Part shown: in pieces, positions 25,545 to 33,792 of the stretch
Numbering within the stretch: position 1 is the first letter of the stretch
How the letters are laid out: the number at the start of each line of letters is the position of its first letter
Origin: Pedobacter sp. D749
Lineage (GTDB): Bacteria > Bacteroidota > Bacteroidia > Sphingobacteriales > Sphingobacteriaceae
Length of the DNA stretch: 64,000 nt
Assembly: GCF_019317285.1 (NCBI RefSeq)
Contig: NZ_CP079218.1
Span: 3,596,001 to 3,660,000, forward strand
Direction: 5' to 3'
Notes under the pieces: model-generated
What the model was told of the DNA's origin: nothing
Databases searched by the model: none
The model's input: the letters and a program-made list of their open reading frames with translations, nothing else
Position numbers and translations under genes: made by a program

Positions 25545-28500
25545 ATGAAAAGAATCTTTACAAGACTTTCTGTTCTCGCTGCACTTTGTTTGCTAACAAT
25601 TAACGTAGCATTTGCGCAAAACATTACCATAAAAGGTAAGGTAATTGATGGGGGTGACAAAACACCTTTACCTGGCGTAACTATATTAGTTAAGGGCACA
25701 CAAACAGGCACTCAAACAGATGCGAACGGCGGTTACTCCCTTAGTGCGCCGGCCAACGCCACATTAGTATTTAATTTTGTAGGCTATACAGCACTTGAGC
25801 AGGCTGTAAACAATCAAACAACAATTAATGTATCATTAGCATCATCAACACAACAATTAGAGCAGGTTGTGGTTGTGGGTTATGGTACACAAAGAAAAAT
25901 TGATGTTACCGGATCTGTGGCTTCAGTTAAAGGAGAAGATATCAACAAGCAACCTTCTACCAACCCAATTAGTGCTTTGCAAGGTAAAGTTGCCGGGGTT
26001 TCAATCAGTAATAACGCCACTCCAGGTTCTGCACCGCAGATCACGATTCGTGGAACAGGAACTATTTATGGCAATACCGGACCATTATATGTGGTTGATG
26101 GTGTTTGGTATGATGACATTACCTTTTTAAATCCTGCAGATATCGCGAGCATCAACATCCTTAAAGATGCTTCAAGTCAATCTATATATGGAGTTAGAGC
26201 TGCTAATGGTGTTGTATTGGTTACTACAGTTAAAGGTAAAAATGGAAATGCAACTGTTAATTACAATGGAACAGTTGGTCTACAAAGCGTAACTAACCAG
26301 GTTAAAATGACCAATGCAAGCGAGTATGCAACAGCTGTAAATGAAGCTTACGCAATAAATAAAGCAGCTAACCCATTGTTTTCAAGTACAAATTTAGGCG
26401 AAGGTACAGATTGGTACGATCAGATTCTACGTAACGCCATGATCAATAACCATCAGGTTTCTATTAATGGTGCAAGTGAAAAATCAAGTTATAACTTTTC
26501 ATTAGGCTATGTTAATCAGGATGGGATTATTACAAATAACAATTATAAACGGTATACCGCCCGTTTATCTAATGACTTTCAGGTTTCCAAAAACTTAAAA
26601 GTCGGATATAATGTTACCGGAAGTTCAAGCAAATCAAACAATGCTCCAGCATCAATTTACCGTGCTTTATACACAGCTTCTCCTGTTGTACCTGTATTTA
26701 ATGCTGACGGTAGTTATGGGGATCCAGCTAGTTTTCAACTTGGTAATGGAAGTAATGTAAATCCTCAAGCTACAATAGATTTTAATAACAGCATCACTTC
26801 AAAATATAGAGTTACCGGGAATGTTTATGCAGAATTAAAATTTGCCAAGCATTTTACCTTTAAAACAAGTGCTGGTGGTGATTTTGGACAAGAAGAAAAT
26901 AGAATCTATACCCCACAATACACTGCTACTACTGGACAAAACAGTAATATAAGTACACTTTCAATCGGTAGAGTAGAAACTAGAAATTGGATTTTAGAAA
27001 ATACCTTAACATATGAGAACAAATGGAATGATCATAGTTTAACCATCTTAGCAGGACAAACTGCGCAGCGCTATAAATCTTATACCATTACTGGAACAGC
27101 ACAAAATGTACCCTTTGCTAAAGAAGGAGATTTGTATTTAAGCCTAGGCAATGCGGCAGGTAGAACCATTGAAGATAAAGGCTCATTAAACACGGCAACT
27201 TCTTATTTCGGTAGAATTAACTACGGTTTCAAAAACAAGTATTTATTAAATGCTTCTTTAAGAGGTGATGCAGCCTCACAATTTTTCGGTGGTAGTGATT
27301 TATGGGGATATTTTCCATCAGTTGGTGCCGGCTGGGTAATAAGCAACGAAGATTTCATGAAAGATCAAAAGATCTTTAGCAACTTAAAATTACGTGGTAG
27401 CTGGGGTAAGGTAGGTAATGCAGGTGTTCCGATTAACCCTACAACCTTAACGGTAAACCAAAGTGCAGCTTTAATTGCCTTTTACAACGGGATTGCCAAC
27501 ACAGGTGCAAGTGTAACTACAATTGTTCCTCCAGCACTTTTCTGGGAGCGTAGTGCGGGAACGGATATTGGCTTAGAGATGGGCTTTTTAAACAATAGAT
27601 TATCAGTTGAAGCCGATTATTATAACAGAAAAACGGAACAGGCTATTTTCAACATTCCAATTTTAGGCTCGCTAGGCACATCAAATAGTGTATTATTAGG
27701 CAATCAAGCCGATTTCAGAAACCGTGGTTTTGAATTATCTGCCACATGGTCTGATAAAACTTCTGGTGGTTTAACCTACTCAATTAGTGGCAACATTGGT
27801 ATTAACAACAATAAGGTATTAAATGTAACTTCTGGTTCAAATCCGATTGATGCAGGAGGCGATGGTTTAAACAATGCTGTAGTTCCAACAAGAACAGTGG
27901 TAGGTATGCCGATCGGTTCTTTCTTCGGTTATCAGGTAGTTGGGATTCTCCAAACTGCACAAGAAGCAGCTGCTTCGGGTATGCCTGGTGCAAGAGCCGG
28001 TGATTTTAGATATGCCGATTTAAATGGAGATGGAATTGTTGATCAAAAGGATAAAACATTTATAGGCAATCCTAATCCTAAATATACCTATGGTGTAAAT
28101 ACAAATTTCGCGTACAAAAACTTCGATTTAACGCTTGATATTCAAGGCGTAGCAGATGTAGATGTATTTAATGCTAACCTGGGTAACAGATTTGGTAACG
28201 AGAACTATACCAAAGACTTTTACGATAACAGATGGACAGGACCTGGATCAACCAACACTTATCCATCAACAAGTTTAGCCGGTGGAAATAATAACCAAAC
28301 CAATTCATTTTATGTTGAAAGCGGTGCTTACATAAGACTGAGAAATATTCAATTGGGTTATAACCTGCCTCAATCACTAGTATCTAAATGGAAAATGCAG
28401 AAATTAAGGGTATTTGCTAATGCACAGAATGCGGTTAATTTGTTTGGATATAAAGGTTTTACTCCAGAGGTTGGAGGTGTACCAACAAAAGCAGGTATAG

Positions 28501-28559
28501 ATTTCAATGTATATCCAATGTTTGCTACCTATAACATCGGTATAAACTTAACCTTTTAA
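25545..28559 (+). CDS. SusC-type TonB-dependent outer-membrane transporter
   Basis: A 1004-residue SusC family receptor. It has a signal peptide (1-25, ending VAFAQ), a CarboxypepD_reg-like domain (about 27-105; GKVIDGGDKTPLPGVTILVK), the linker LEQVVVVGYGTQRK, a plug domain (about 115-225; ALQGKVAGVSISN, IRGTGTIYGNTGPLYVVDG) and a 22-stranded barrel ending in NIGINLTF with a terminal Phe. It moves oligosaccharides across the outer membrane using TonB energy, with the SusD protein encoded 11 bases on. The enzymes downstream suggest beta-1,2-glucan oligosaccharides; the sequence of SusC itself does not prove that. Confidence 0.95.
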   Translation: MKRIFTRLSVLAALCLLTINVAFAQNITIKGKVIDGGDKTPLPGVTILVKGTQTGTQTDANGGYSLSAPANATLVFNFVGYTALEQAVNNQTTINVSLASSTQQLEQVVVVGYGTQRKIDVTGSVASVKGEDINKQPSTNPISALQGKVAGVSISNNATPGSAPQITIRGTGTIYGNTGPLYVVDGVWYDDITFLNPADIASINILKDASSQSIYGVRAANGVVLVTTVKGKNGNATVNYNGTVGLQSVTNQVKMTNASEYATAVNEAYAINKAANPLFSSTNLGEGTDWYDQILRNAMINNHQVSINGASEKSSYNFSLGYVNQDGIITNNNYKRYTARLSNDFQVSKNLKVGYNVTGSSSKSNNAPASIYRALYTASPVVPVFNADGSYGDPASFQLGNGSNVNPQATIDFNNSITSKYRVTGNVYAELKFAKHFTFKTSAGGDFGQEENRIYTPQYTATTGQNSNISTLSIGRVETRNWILENTLTYENKWNDHSLTILAGQTAQRYKSYTITGTAQNVPFAKEGDLYLSLGNAAGRTIEDKGSLNTATSYFGRINYGFKNKYLLNASLRGDAASQFFGGSDLWGYFPSVGAGWVISNEDFMKDQKIFSNLKLRGSWGKVGNAGVPINPTTLTVNQSAALIAFYNGIANTGASVTTIVPPALFWERSAGTDIGLEMGFLNNRLSVEADYYNRKTEQAIFNIPILGSLGTSNSVLLGNQADFRNRGFELSATWSDKTSGGLTYSISGNIGINNNKVLNVTSGSNPIDAGGDGLNNAVVPTRTVVGMPIGSFFGYQVVGILQTAQEAAASGMPGARAGDFRYADLNGDGIVDQKDKTFIGNPNPKYTYGVNTNFAYKNFDLTLDIQGVADVDVFNANLGNRFGNENYTKDFYDNRWTGPGSTNTYPSTSLAGGNNNQTNSFYVESGAYIRLRNIQLGYNLPQSLVSKWKMQKLRVFANAQNAVNLFGYKGFTPEVGGVPTKAGIDFNVYPMFATYNIGINLTF

Positions 28560-28570
28560 TTGATTTGAAT

Positions 28571-30052
28571 ATGAAAACATATATAAATATAAGTTTACAA
28601 AAATGGTGTGCAGTTGGTGTATTATCAACTTTAATATTTGCATCATCTTGTAAAAAAAGCTTTTTAGATGTCGATCCACAAGGTCAGCAAGCCGCCCAAC
28701 AATTCTGGAAAACACAAGAAGATGCCACCAAAGGCGTAAATGCCATATATGCAAATTTACGTACCTGGGAAAATCTGGCTTTTCCTGCTTTAGCCATCGA
28801 AAGTACAGGATCTGATGAAGCGGATAAAGGTAGTACTCCAATAGATGCTCCATTTTTTGACTTGTATGACACCTTTACCGTTACCTCTTCTGAAGGAAGT
28901 TTACAGAGTTTCTGGACAGGTCAATACAGAAATATAAACCTTTGTAACCAGGTTTTAGATAACATCCCTAATATTTCAATGGATGAAAGTTTAAAAACCC
29001 GGTATTTGGCTGAGGCAAAATTTGTTAGGGCTTATTCTTATTTCAGACTCGTTAGGGCTTATGGCGGTGTTCCTTTAAGATTAAAAGTCCCCGCTGACGC
29101 ATCCGAATACAATATCCCTAGAGCAGATAAAGCAACTGTTTATGCGCAAATTGAAAAAGATTTAAACGAAGCCGCAGCGGCATTACCAGCATCCTATGGC
29201 GCTTCAGATATCGGTAGGGCTACAAAAGGTGCAGCCATTGGTATGCATGCTAAAGTAGCCATGTATCAACAAAAGTGGAATGATGTTTTATCGTTGACCA
29301 ATCAGGTAATCGGTATGGGTTATTCACTTTTCCCTGATTTTGAGAAAGGATTTCGTACCCAAAATGAGAATAATGTTGAATCATTATTTGAGGTTCAATG
29401 TGAATTCCTTGCAGGAAATAACGATGCATCAAACTCTCAATACAGTCAGGTGCAAGGTGTAGCTGGAGAGCCAGCTGGAGGTTGGGGATTTAATACTCCA
29501 TCTGCAGAACTAATTGCTGCTTTTGAGCCAGGTGATCCAAGAAAAGAGGCAACCATTCTATTTCCTGGAGAAACAACTCCACAAGGAGATCATATCAAAT
29601 CTAATATTATAAACATAGGCTACAATCAAAAATCTTATGTTCCTTTTGGAATGTTTGTTTCGGGTAACCAAGGTTCTCAGCAAAATTTCAGGGTATTAAG
29701 ATTTGCCGATATTTTATTAATGAATGCTGAAGCAGCTAATGAGCTTAATAATACATCACTTGCACTAACATCATTAAATAAAGTTCGTGCACGTGCAAGA
29801 GGTACGGCCACAGGTATTCTTCCTGATGTTACAACTACTGATAAAGTAGCACTTCGAGCTGCAATTTATAAAGAAAGACAAGTTGAATTAGCTTTAGAAA
29901 ATGACAGACTTTTTGATGTAATCCGTCAAGGAAGAGGCGCTGAAGTTTTTGGTGTTAAAGGCTTTAAAGCCAATAAAAATGAAGTGTGGCCAATTCCACA
30001 AACAGAAATTGATTTAAGTGGTGGTTTGTTAACGCAAAACCCTGGTTACTAA
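28571..30052 (+). CDS. SusD-type nutrient-binding outer-membrane lipoprotein
   Basis: A 493-residue SusD/RagB family protein. The ATG at 28571 starts a lipoprotein leader whose lipobox FASSC places Cys at 27; an in-frame TTG two codons upstream is less likely. Family marks are QQAAQQFWKTQEDATKGVNAIYA near the N-terminus split by TPR-like helices (TRYLAEAKFVRAYSYFRLV) and the C-terminal RQVELALENDRLFDVIRQG...NEVWPIPQTEIDL...LTQNPGY. It forms the lid of the SusC transporter and binds the glycan at the cell surface. A hairpin after the gene separates SusC/D from the enzyme genes. Confidence 0.95.
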   Translation: MKTYINISLQKWCAVGVLSTLIFASSCKKSFLDVDPQGQQAAQQFWKTQEDATKGVNAIYANLRTWENLAFPALAIESTGSDEADKGSTPIDAPFFDLYDTFTVTSSEGSLQSFWTGQYRNINLCNQVLDNIPNISMDESLKTRYLAEAKFVRAYSYFRLVRAYGGVPLRLKVPADASEYNIPRADKATVYAQIEKDLNEAAAALPASYGASDIGRATKGAAIGMHAKVAMYQQKWNDVLSLTNQVIGMGYSLFPDFEKGFRTQNENNVESLFEVQCEFLAGNNDASNSQYSQVQGVAGEPAGGWGFNTPSAELIAAFEPGDPRKEATILFPGETTPQGDHIKSNIINIGYNQKSYVPFGMFVSGNQGSQQNFRVLRFADILLMNAEAANELNNTSLALTSLNKVRARARGTATGILPDVTTTDKVALRAAIYKERQVELALENDRLFDVIRQGRGAEVFGVKGFKANKNEVWPIPQTEIDLSGGLLTQNPGY

Positions 30053-30068
30053 AATTATTTTTTTTGAT

Positions 30069-30099
30069 AAAGGTTGTCAGCAAATGCTGGCAACCTTTT
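30069..30099 (+). terminator. Hairpin between susD and the glucanase gene
   Basis: A 13-base stem (AAAGGTTGTCAGC at 30069-30081 with 30086-30098, one G-T wobble) with loop AAAT, followed by T/C-rich sequence. It lies 16 bases after the susD stop and could reduce transcription into the enzyme genes, or protect the susCD mRNA end. Confidence 0.7.
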
Positions 30100-30117
30100 C
30101 TTCCTTACCCTAATAAT

Positions 30118-31491
30118 ATGCTAAACATTATCCCAAGCAAAATTACTTGCCTACTGATAACAATCTTGTGTCCTTTTTTGCTCTTTGCAGCTTGTAATAA
30201 AAGCAAAAACACAACTGATGTTCCTGATTTAACGATTAAAAAAAACCTTTCCGATATTGAATTATTGGATCTCGTTCAAAAACAGACCTTCCAATACTTT
30301 TGGGATGGTGCCGAACCAACATCAGGTGCAAGCAGAGAGCGTTTCCATGTTGATAATGTTTATCCGGAAAATGATAAAAACACAGTAGCTACAGGTGCAA
30401 CAGGTTTTGGTTTAATGGCCATTTTGAGTGGGATTGACAGGAACTATGTAACCAAAAAAGAAGGATTAGACCGTTTGAATAAAATATTGGATTTCCTATC
30501 CAAAGCCGATCGTTTTCATGGTGCATGGTCGCACTGGATAAATGGTGAAACAGGCAAAGTACGTCCATTCGGGCAAAAAGACAATGGAGGTGATTTAGTG
30601 GAGACTTCATTTGTTGCGCAGGCTTTAATCTGTATCAACGAATATTATAAAAATGGTTCTGAAACCGAAAAAGCATTAGCAAAAAAAGCCGATGACCTAT
30701 GGAAGGGTATCGATTTTAATTGGTTCCGTAACGGACAAAACGTATTGTACTGGCATTGGTCGCCAGAGTATAACTGGGAAATGAACTTCCCGGTAAAAGG
30801 CTATAACGAATGTTTAATCATGTACGTAATGGCAGCTTCCTCCCCTACTCATACCATACCCGCCGAAGTTTATCACGAAGGTTGGGCAAGAGGAGGAGCA
30901 ATTAAAGCAGATTTCGATCTTTATGGACATCATATTCCATTAGATTATCAAGGTGCAAAAAATTCTGTGGGTCCATTATTTTGGGCGCATTATTCATATT
31001 TAGGTTTAAATCCTAAGGGATTAAAAGACCGATATGCCGATTATTGGCAAAACAACGTCAATCAAACACTGGCCATACACGATTACTGTGTAGCCAATCC
31101 AAAGAAATTTAAAGGTTATGGCGAAAATAGCTGGGGTTTAACAGCAAGTTACTCGGTAAAAGGTTATGCCGCCCACAGCCTTCAGGAAGATTATGGTGTA
31201 ATCTCCCCTACCGCGGCTATTTCTTCAATCCCATATACTCCAAAAGAATCGATGAAGGTAATCAGACACCTTTACGAGGATTTGGGCGATAAGGTTTGGG
31301 GCAAATACGGTTTTTATGATGCCTTTTCAGAAACAGATAACTGGTATCCTAAAAGATATCTGGGCATTGATCAGGGCCCAATGGTCGTAATGATCGAAAA
31401 TTATCGTTCAGGTCTGCTATGGAAGTTATTTATGGGAAATAAAGATGTTCAAAATGGTTTAAAGAAATTAGATTTCCAGTTTCAGCCATAA
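30118..31491 (+). CDS. Glucoamylase-like lipoprotein, GH144-type (endo-beta-1,2-glucanase candidate)
   Basis: A 458-residue lipoprotein (lipobox FAAC, Cys about 26; ATG at 30118 chosen over an upstream in-frame start because the leader follows directly). The mature protein is an (alpha/alpha)6-barrel type sequence matching the Glycoamylase family (PF10091) as found in CAZy GH144. Typical segments are QTFQYFWDGAEPTSGASRER, ATGATGFGLMAI, NGGDLVETSFVAQALICI and LGIDQGPMVVMIENYRSGLLW. GH144 members characterised so far are endo-beta-1,2-glucanases. It is probably surface-anchored, cutting the polymer before uptake. Activity on another glucan cannot be excluded. Confidence 0.8.
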   Translation: MLNIIPSKITCLLITILCPFLLFAACNKSKNTTDVPDLTIKKNLSDIELLDLVQKQTFQYFWDGAEPTSGASRERFHVDNVYPENDKNTVATGATGFGLMAILSGIDRNYVTKKEGLDRLNKILDFLSKADRFHGAWSHWINGETGKVRPFGQKDNGGDLVETSFVAQALICINEYYKNGSETEKALAKKADDLWKGIDFNWFRNGQNVLYWHWSPEYNWEMNFPVKGYNECLIMYVMAASSPTHTIPAEVYHEGWARGGAIKADFDLYGHHIPLDYQGAKNSVGPLFWAHYSYLGLNPKGLKDRYADYWQNNVNQTLAIHDYCVANPKKFKGYGENSWGLTASYSVKGYAAHSLQEDYGVISPTAAISSIPYTPKESMKVIRHLYEDLGDKVWGKYGFYDAFSETDNWYPKRYLGIDQGPMVVMIENYRSGLLWKLFMGNKDVQNGLKKLDFQFQP

Positions 31492-31549
31492 TATTGAATT
31501 GTATATAAATGTTTAGCCATCATATATTTTAAATTAAATCTACAGAACC

Positions 31550-31951
31550 ATGAAAAAAGTAATTTTAATATTAACAGCAATGATAGGATGTGTAATCCTA
31601 AACTCAAGTTTTACTTCCATATCCAATGCTAAACATAAAACCACAAAAGCAAAATTTGCTACTGTAAATGTAACGGCCACCAACTCAACCAGTGATGGTG
31701 TGTATGTAAGATTAGAAAATAATACCAGTGGCGGTGCTTATGTTTTCTTTATCCAGCCCAATTCTCCAAACGGAACGGTAATCGGACAGATACCAGAAAA
31801 CAGCGACAGTTATACCGTAAAATTAACCTCAACTGGTGGCGCCCATGATATGTGGGTTTACTGGGAGCATCAATCGCATGTTACCGGACTAAGCGTTAGC
31901 GGCATGTCGATAGGATGTTCGAGCTGCGCCAGAATAAATATTTTTAATTAA
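31550..31951 (+). CDS. Small secreted protein of unknown function in the PUL
   Basis: A 133-residue protein with a signal peptide (about 1-27). The mature 105 residues are rich in Ser, Thr, Asn and aromatic residues in strand-like alternation (VNVTATNSTSDGVYVRLENN, AYVFFIQPNSPNGTVIGQIP, DMWVYWEHQSHVTGL), suggesting a small beta-sandwich with exposed aromatics, like a carbohydrate-binding module. A single CSSC pair lies near the C-terminus. It is placed between the glucanase and the GH43-like gene, 14 bases before the latter, so it is co-expressed. I recognise no family. Confidence 0.7.
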   Translation: MKKVILILTAMIGCVILNSSFTSISNAKHKTTKAKFATVNVTATNSTSDGVYVRLENNTSGGAYVFFIQPNSPNGTVIGQIPENSDSYTVKLTSTGGAHDMWVYWEHQSHVTGLSVSGMSIGCSSCARINIFN

Positions 31952-31965
31952 TATCAAAGCGAATA

Positions 31966-33720
31966 ATGGCTAAACATTTATTCAGAATATTTTTAATAAT
32001 AACACTGCTTTGCGGTAAGTTTACAGCTTCTGCACAGCAAAAAACCTACTGCAATCCTATCAACGTAGATTATGGTTATACACCTTTCGAATCTTTTACC
32101 GAATGGGGCAAGCACCGCGCTACTGCCGATCCGGTAATCGTAAATTATAAAGGTGATTTTTACCTTTTTAGTACGAACCAATGGGGTTACTGGCACAGCG
32201 CCGACATGCTGAACTGGAAATTCCATGAAAGAAAGTTTCTTCGCCCATGGAATAAAACCAAAGACGAACTCTGTGCACCTGGTGTAGGCATTATTGGCGA
32301 TACCATGGTGGTTTTCGGGAGTACTTACACTAAAAACTTCACCTTATGGGGCAGTACCGACCCTAAAGGCAATAAATGGTTTCCATTGGTTGATTCTTTA
32401 GAAATAGGCGGTTGGGATCCATCATTCTTTACCGACGACGATGGCAAATTTTACATGTACAACGGTAGCAGCAATAACTACCCCATGTACGGTGTAGAAT
32501 TAGATCGTAAAACTTTTCAACCAAAAGGCACCCGCACACCAATGTACCTGCTTGAAAGCTGGCGATATGGATGGCAACGTTTTGGCGAATATATGGACAA
32601 TACATTTCTTGATCCTTTTGCCGAAGGTGCCTGGATGACTAAACATAATGGTAAATATTATTTCCAATACGGTGCACCGGGAACCGAATTTAGTGGATAT
32701 TCAGACGGCGTGGTAGTGGGTACCAAACCTCTTTTCTATGATACGCCTACAACCCCACAATCCGATCCTTTGAGTTATAAAGGCGGCGGATTTTCTCGCG
32801 GTGCTGGTCATGGCGCAACCTTTCAGGACAATAGCAAAAATTACTGGCATATTTCTACCAGTATCATCTGTGTAAAAAATACCTGGGAACGCCGAATGGG
32901 GATTTGGCCTACTGGTTTTGATCAAGACGACGTAATGTGGACCAATACTGCCTTTGGCGATTACCCACTTTATTTACCGGCTGAAAGAAAAGAAGGCGGA
33001 CCTACAGGGCCAGGCTGGATGCTCATCAATTATAAAAAACCGGTAACCGTTTCTTCTACTCTGGGAAGCTTTAATGCCAATAATGCGGTTGACGAAAGCA
33101 TTAAAACTTATTGGAGTGCAAAAAGCGCAAACAATGAAGAGTGGATCCAGACTGATTTGGGAAGCCTTGCTACCGTTAATGCCATCCAGATTAATTATGC
33201 CGATCAGGATGCTGAATTTTTAGGAAAACAGACCGGAATTTACCATCAATATCAAATTCTTTCCTCAACAGATGGAAAAAAGTGGAGTGTTTTGGTGGAT
33301 AAAAGCCGGAATAAAACAGACGTTCCGCATGATTACATTGAACTCCGGAAACCAGTAAAAACCAGGTTCATCAAAATGGTAAACATCCACATGCCTACCG
33401 GAAAATTTGCCATTAGTGGTTTGCGTGTTTTTGGGAATGGAAATGGTGAGAAACCGACAAAGGCGAAAAATCTGATCGTTTTAAGGACAGAAAAAGACAA
33501 ACGCAGTGCCTATATTAAATGGGAGCCTGTTGATAATGCCTTTGCTTATAACCTTTATTACGGTACCGCACCTGATAAACTATACAACTGCATTATGATC
33601 CACGATTTTAATGAATATTGGTTTAAAGCAATGGACAGCCAGAAAGCTTATTATTTTTCTATAGAAGCAATAAACGAGAACGGCGTATCTGTAAAAACCG
33701 ATGTAAAGAAAGTTGATTAA
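31966..33720 (+). CDS. GH43-like glycoside hydrolase with discoidin and Fn3-like domains
   Basis: A 584-residue secreted protein (signal peptide 1-24). The N-terminal five-bladed propeller (about 28-345) is GH43-like, with candidate catalytic acids Asp55 (TADPVIV), Asp151 (GGWDPSFF) and Glu220 (DPFAEGAWMT). An F5/8 type C (discoidin) domain follows (about 355-490; VTVSSTLGSFNANNAVDES, TYWSAKS, WIQTDLGS), then a fibronectin III-like end (about 495-584). GH43 enzymes usually act on arabinose- or xylose-containing glycans, so its presence in a beta-1,2-glucan locus is unexpected. It may remove substituents or have a divergent activity. Confidence 0.75.
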   Translation: MAKHLFRIFLIITLLCGKFTASAQQKTYCNPINVDYGYTPFESFTEWGKHRATADPVIVNYKGDFYLFSTNQWGYWHSADMLNWKFHERKFLRPWNKTKDELCAPGVGIIGDTMVVFGSTYTKNFTLWGSTDPKGNKWFPLVDSLEIGGWDPSFFTDDDGKFYMYNGSSNNYPMYGVELDRKTFQPKGTRTPMYLLESWRYGWQRFGEYMDNTFLDPFAEGAWMTKHNGKYYFQYGAPGTEFSGYSDGVVVGTKPLFYDTPTTPQSDPLSYKGGGFSRGAGHGATFQDNSKNYWHISTSIICVKNTWERRMGIWPTGFDQDDVMWTNTAFGDYPLYLPAERKEGGPTGPGWMLINYKKPVTVSSTLGSFNANNAVDESIKTYWSAKSANNEEWIQTDLGSLATVNAIQINYADQDAEFLGKQTGIYHQYQILSSTDGKKWSVLVDKSRNKTDVPHDYIELRKPVKTRFIKMVNIHMPTGKFAISGLRVFGNGNGEKPTKAKNLIVLRTEKDKRSAYIKWEPVDNAFAYNLYYGTAPDKLYNCIMIHDFNEYWFKAMDSQKAYYFSIEAINENGVSVKTDVKKVD

Positions 33721-33792
33721 AATAAATGCTCATGCTCGTTTGTAACGAGTACCAGCTAAAAGTTGATTAATAAAGAATAAAACACATATATA

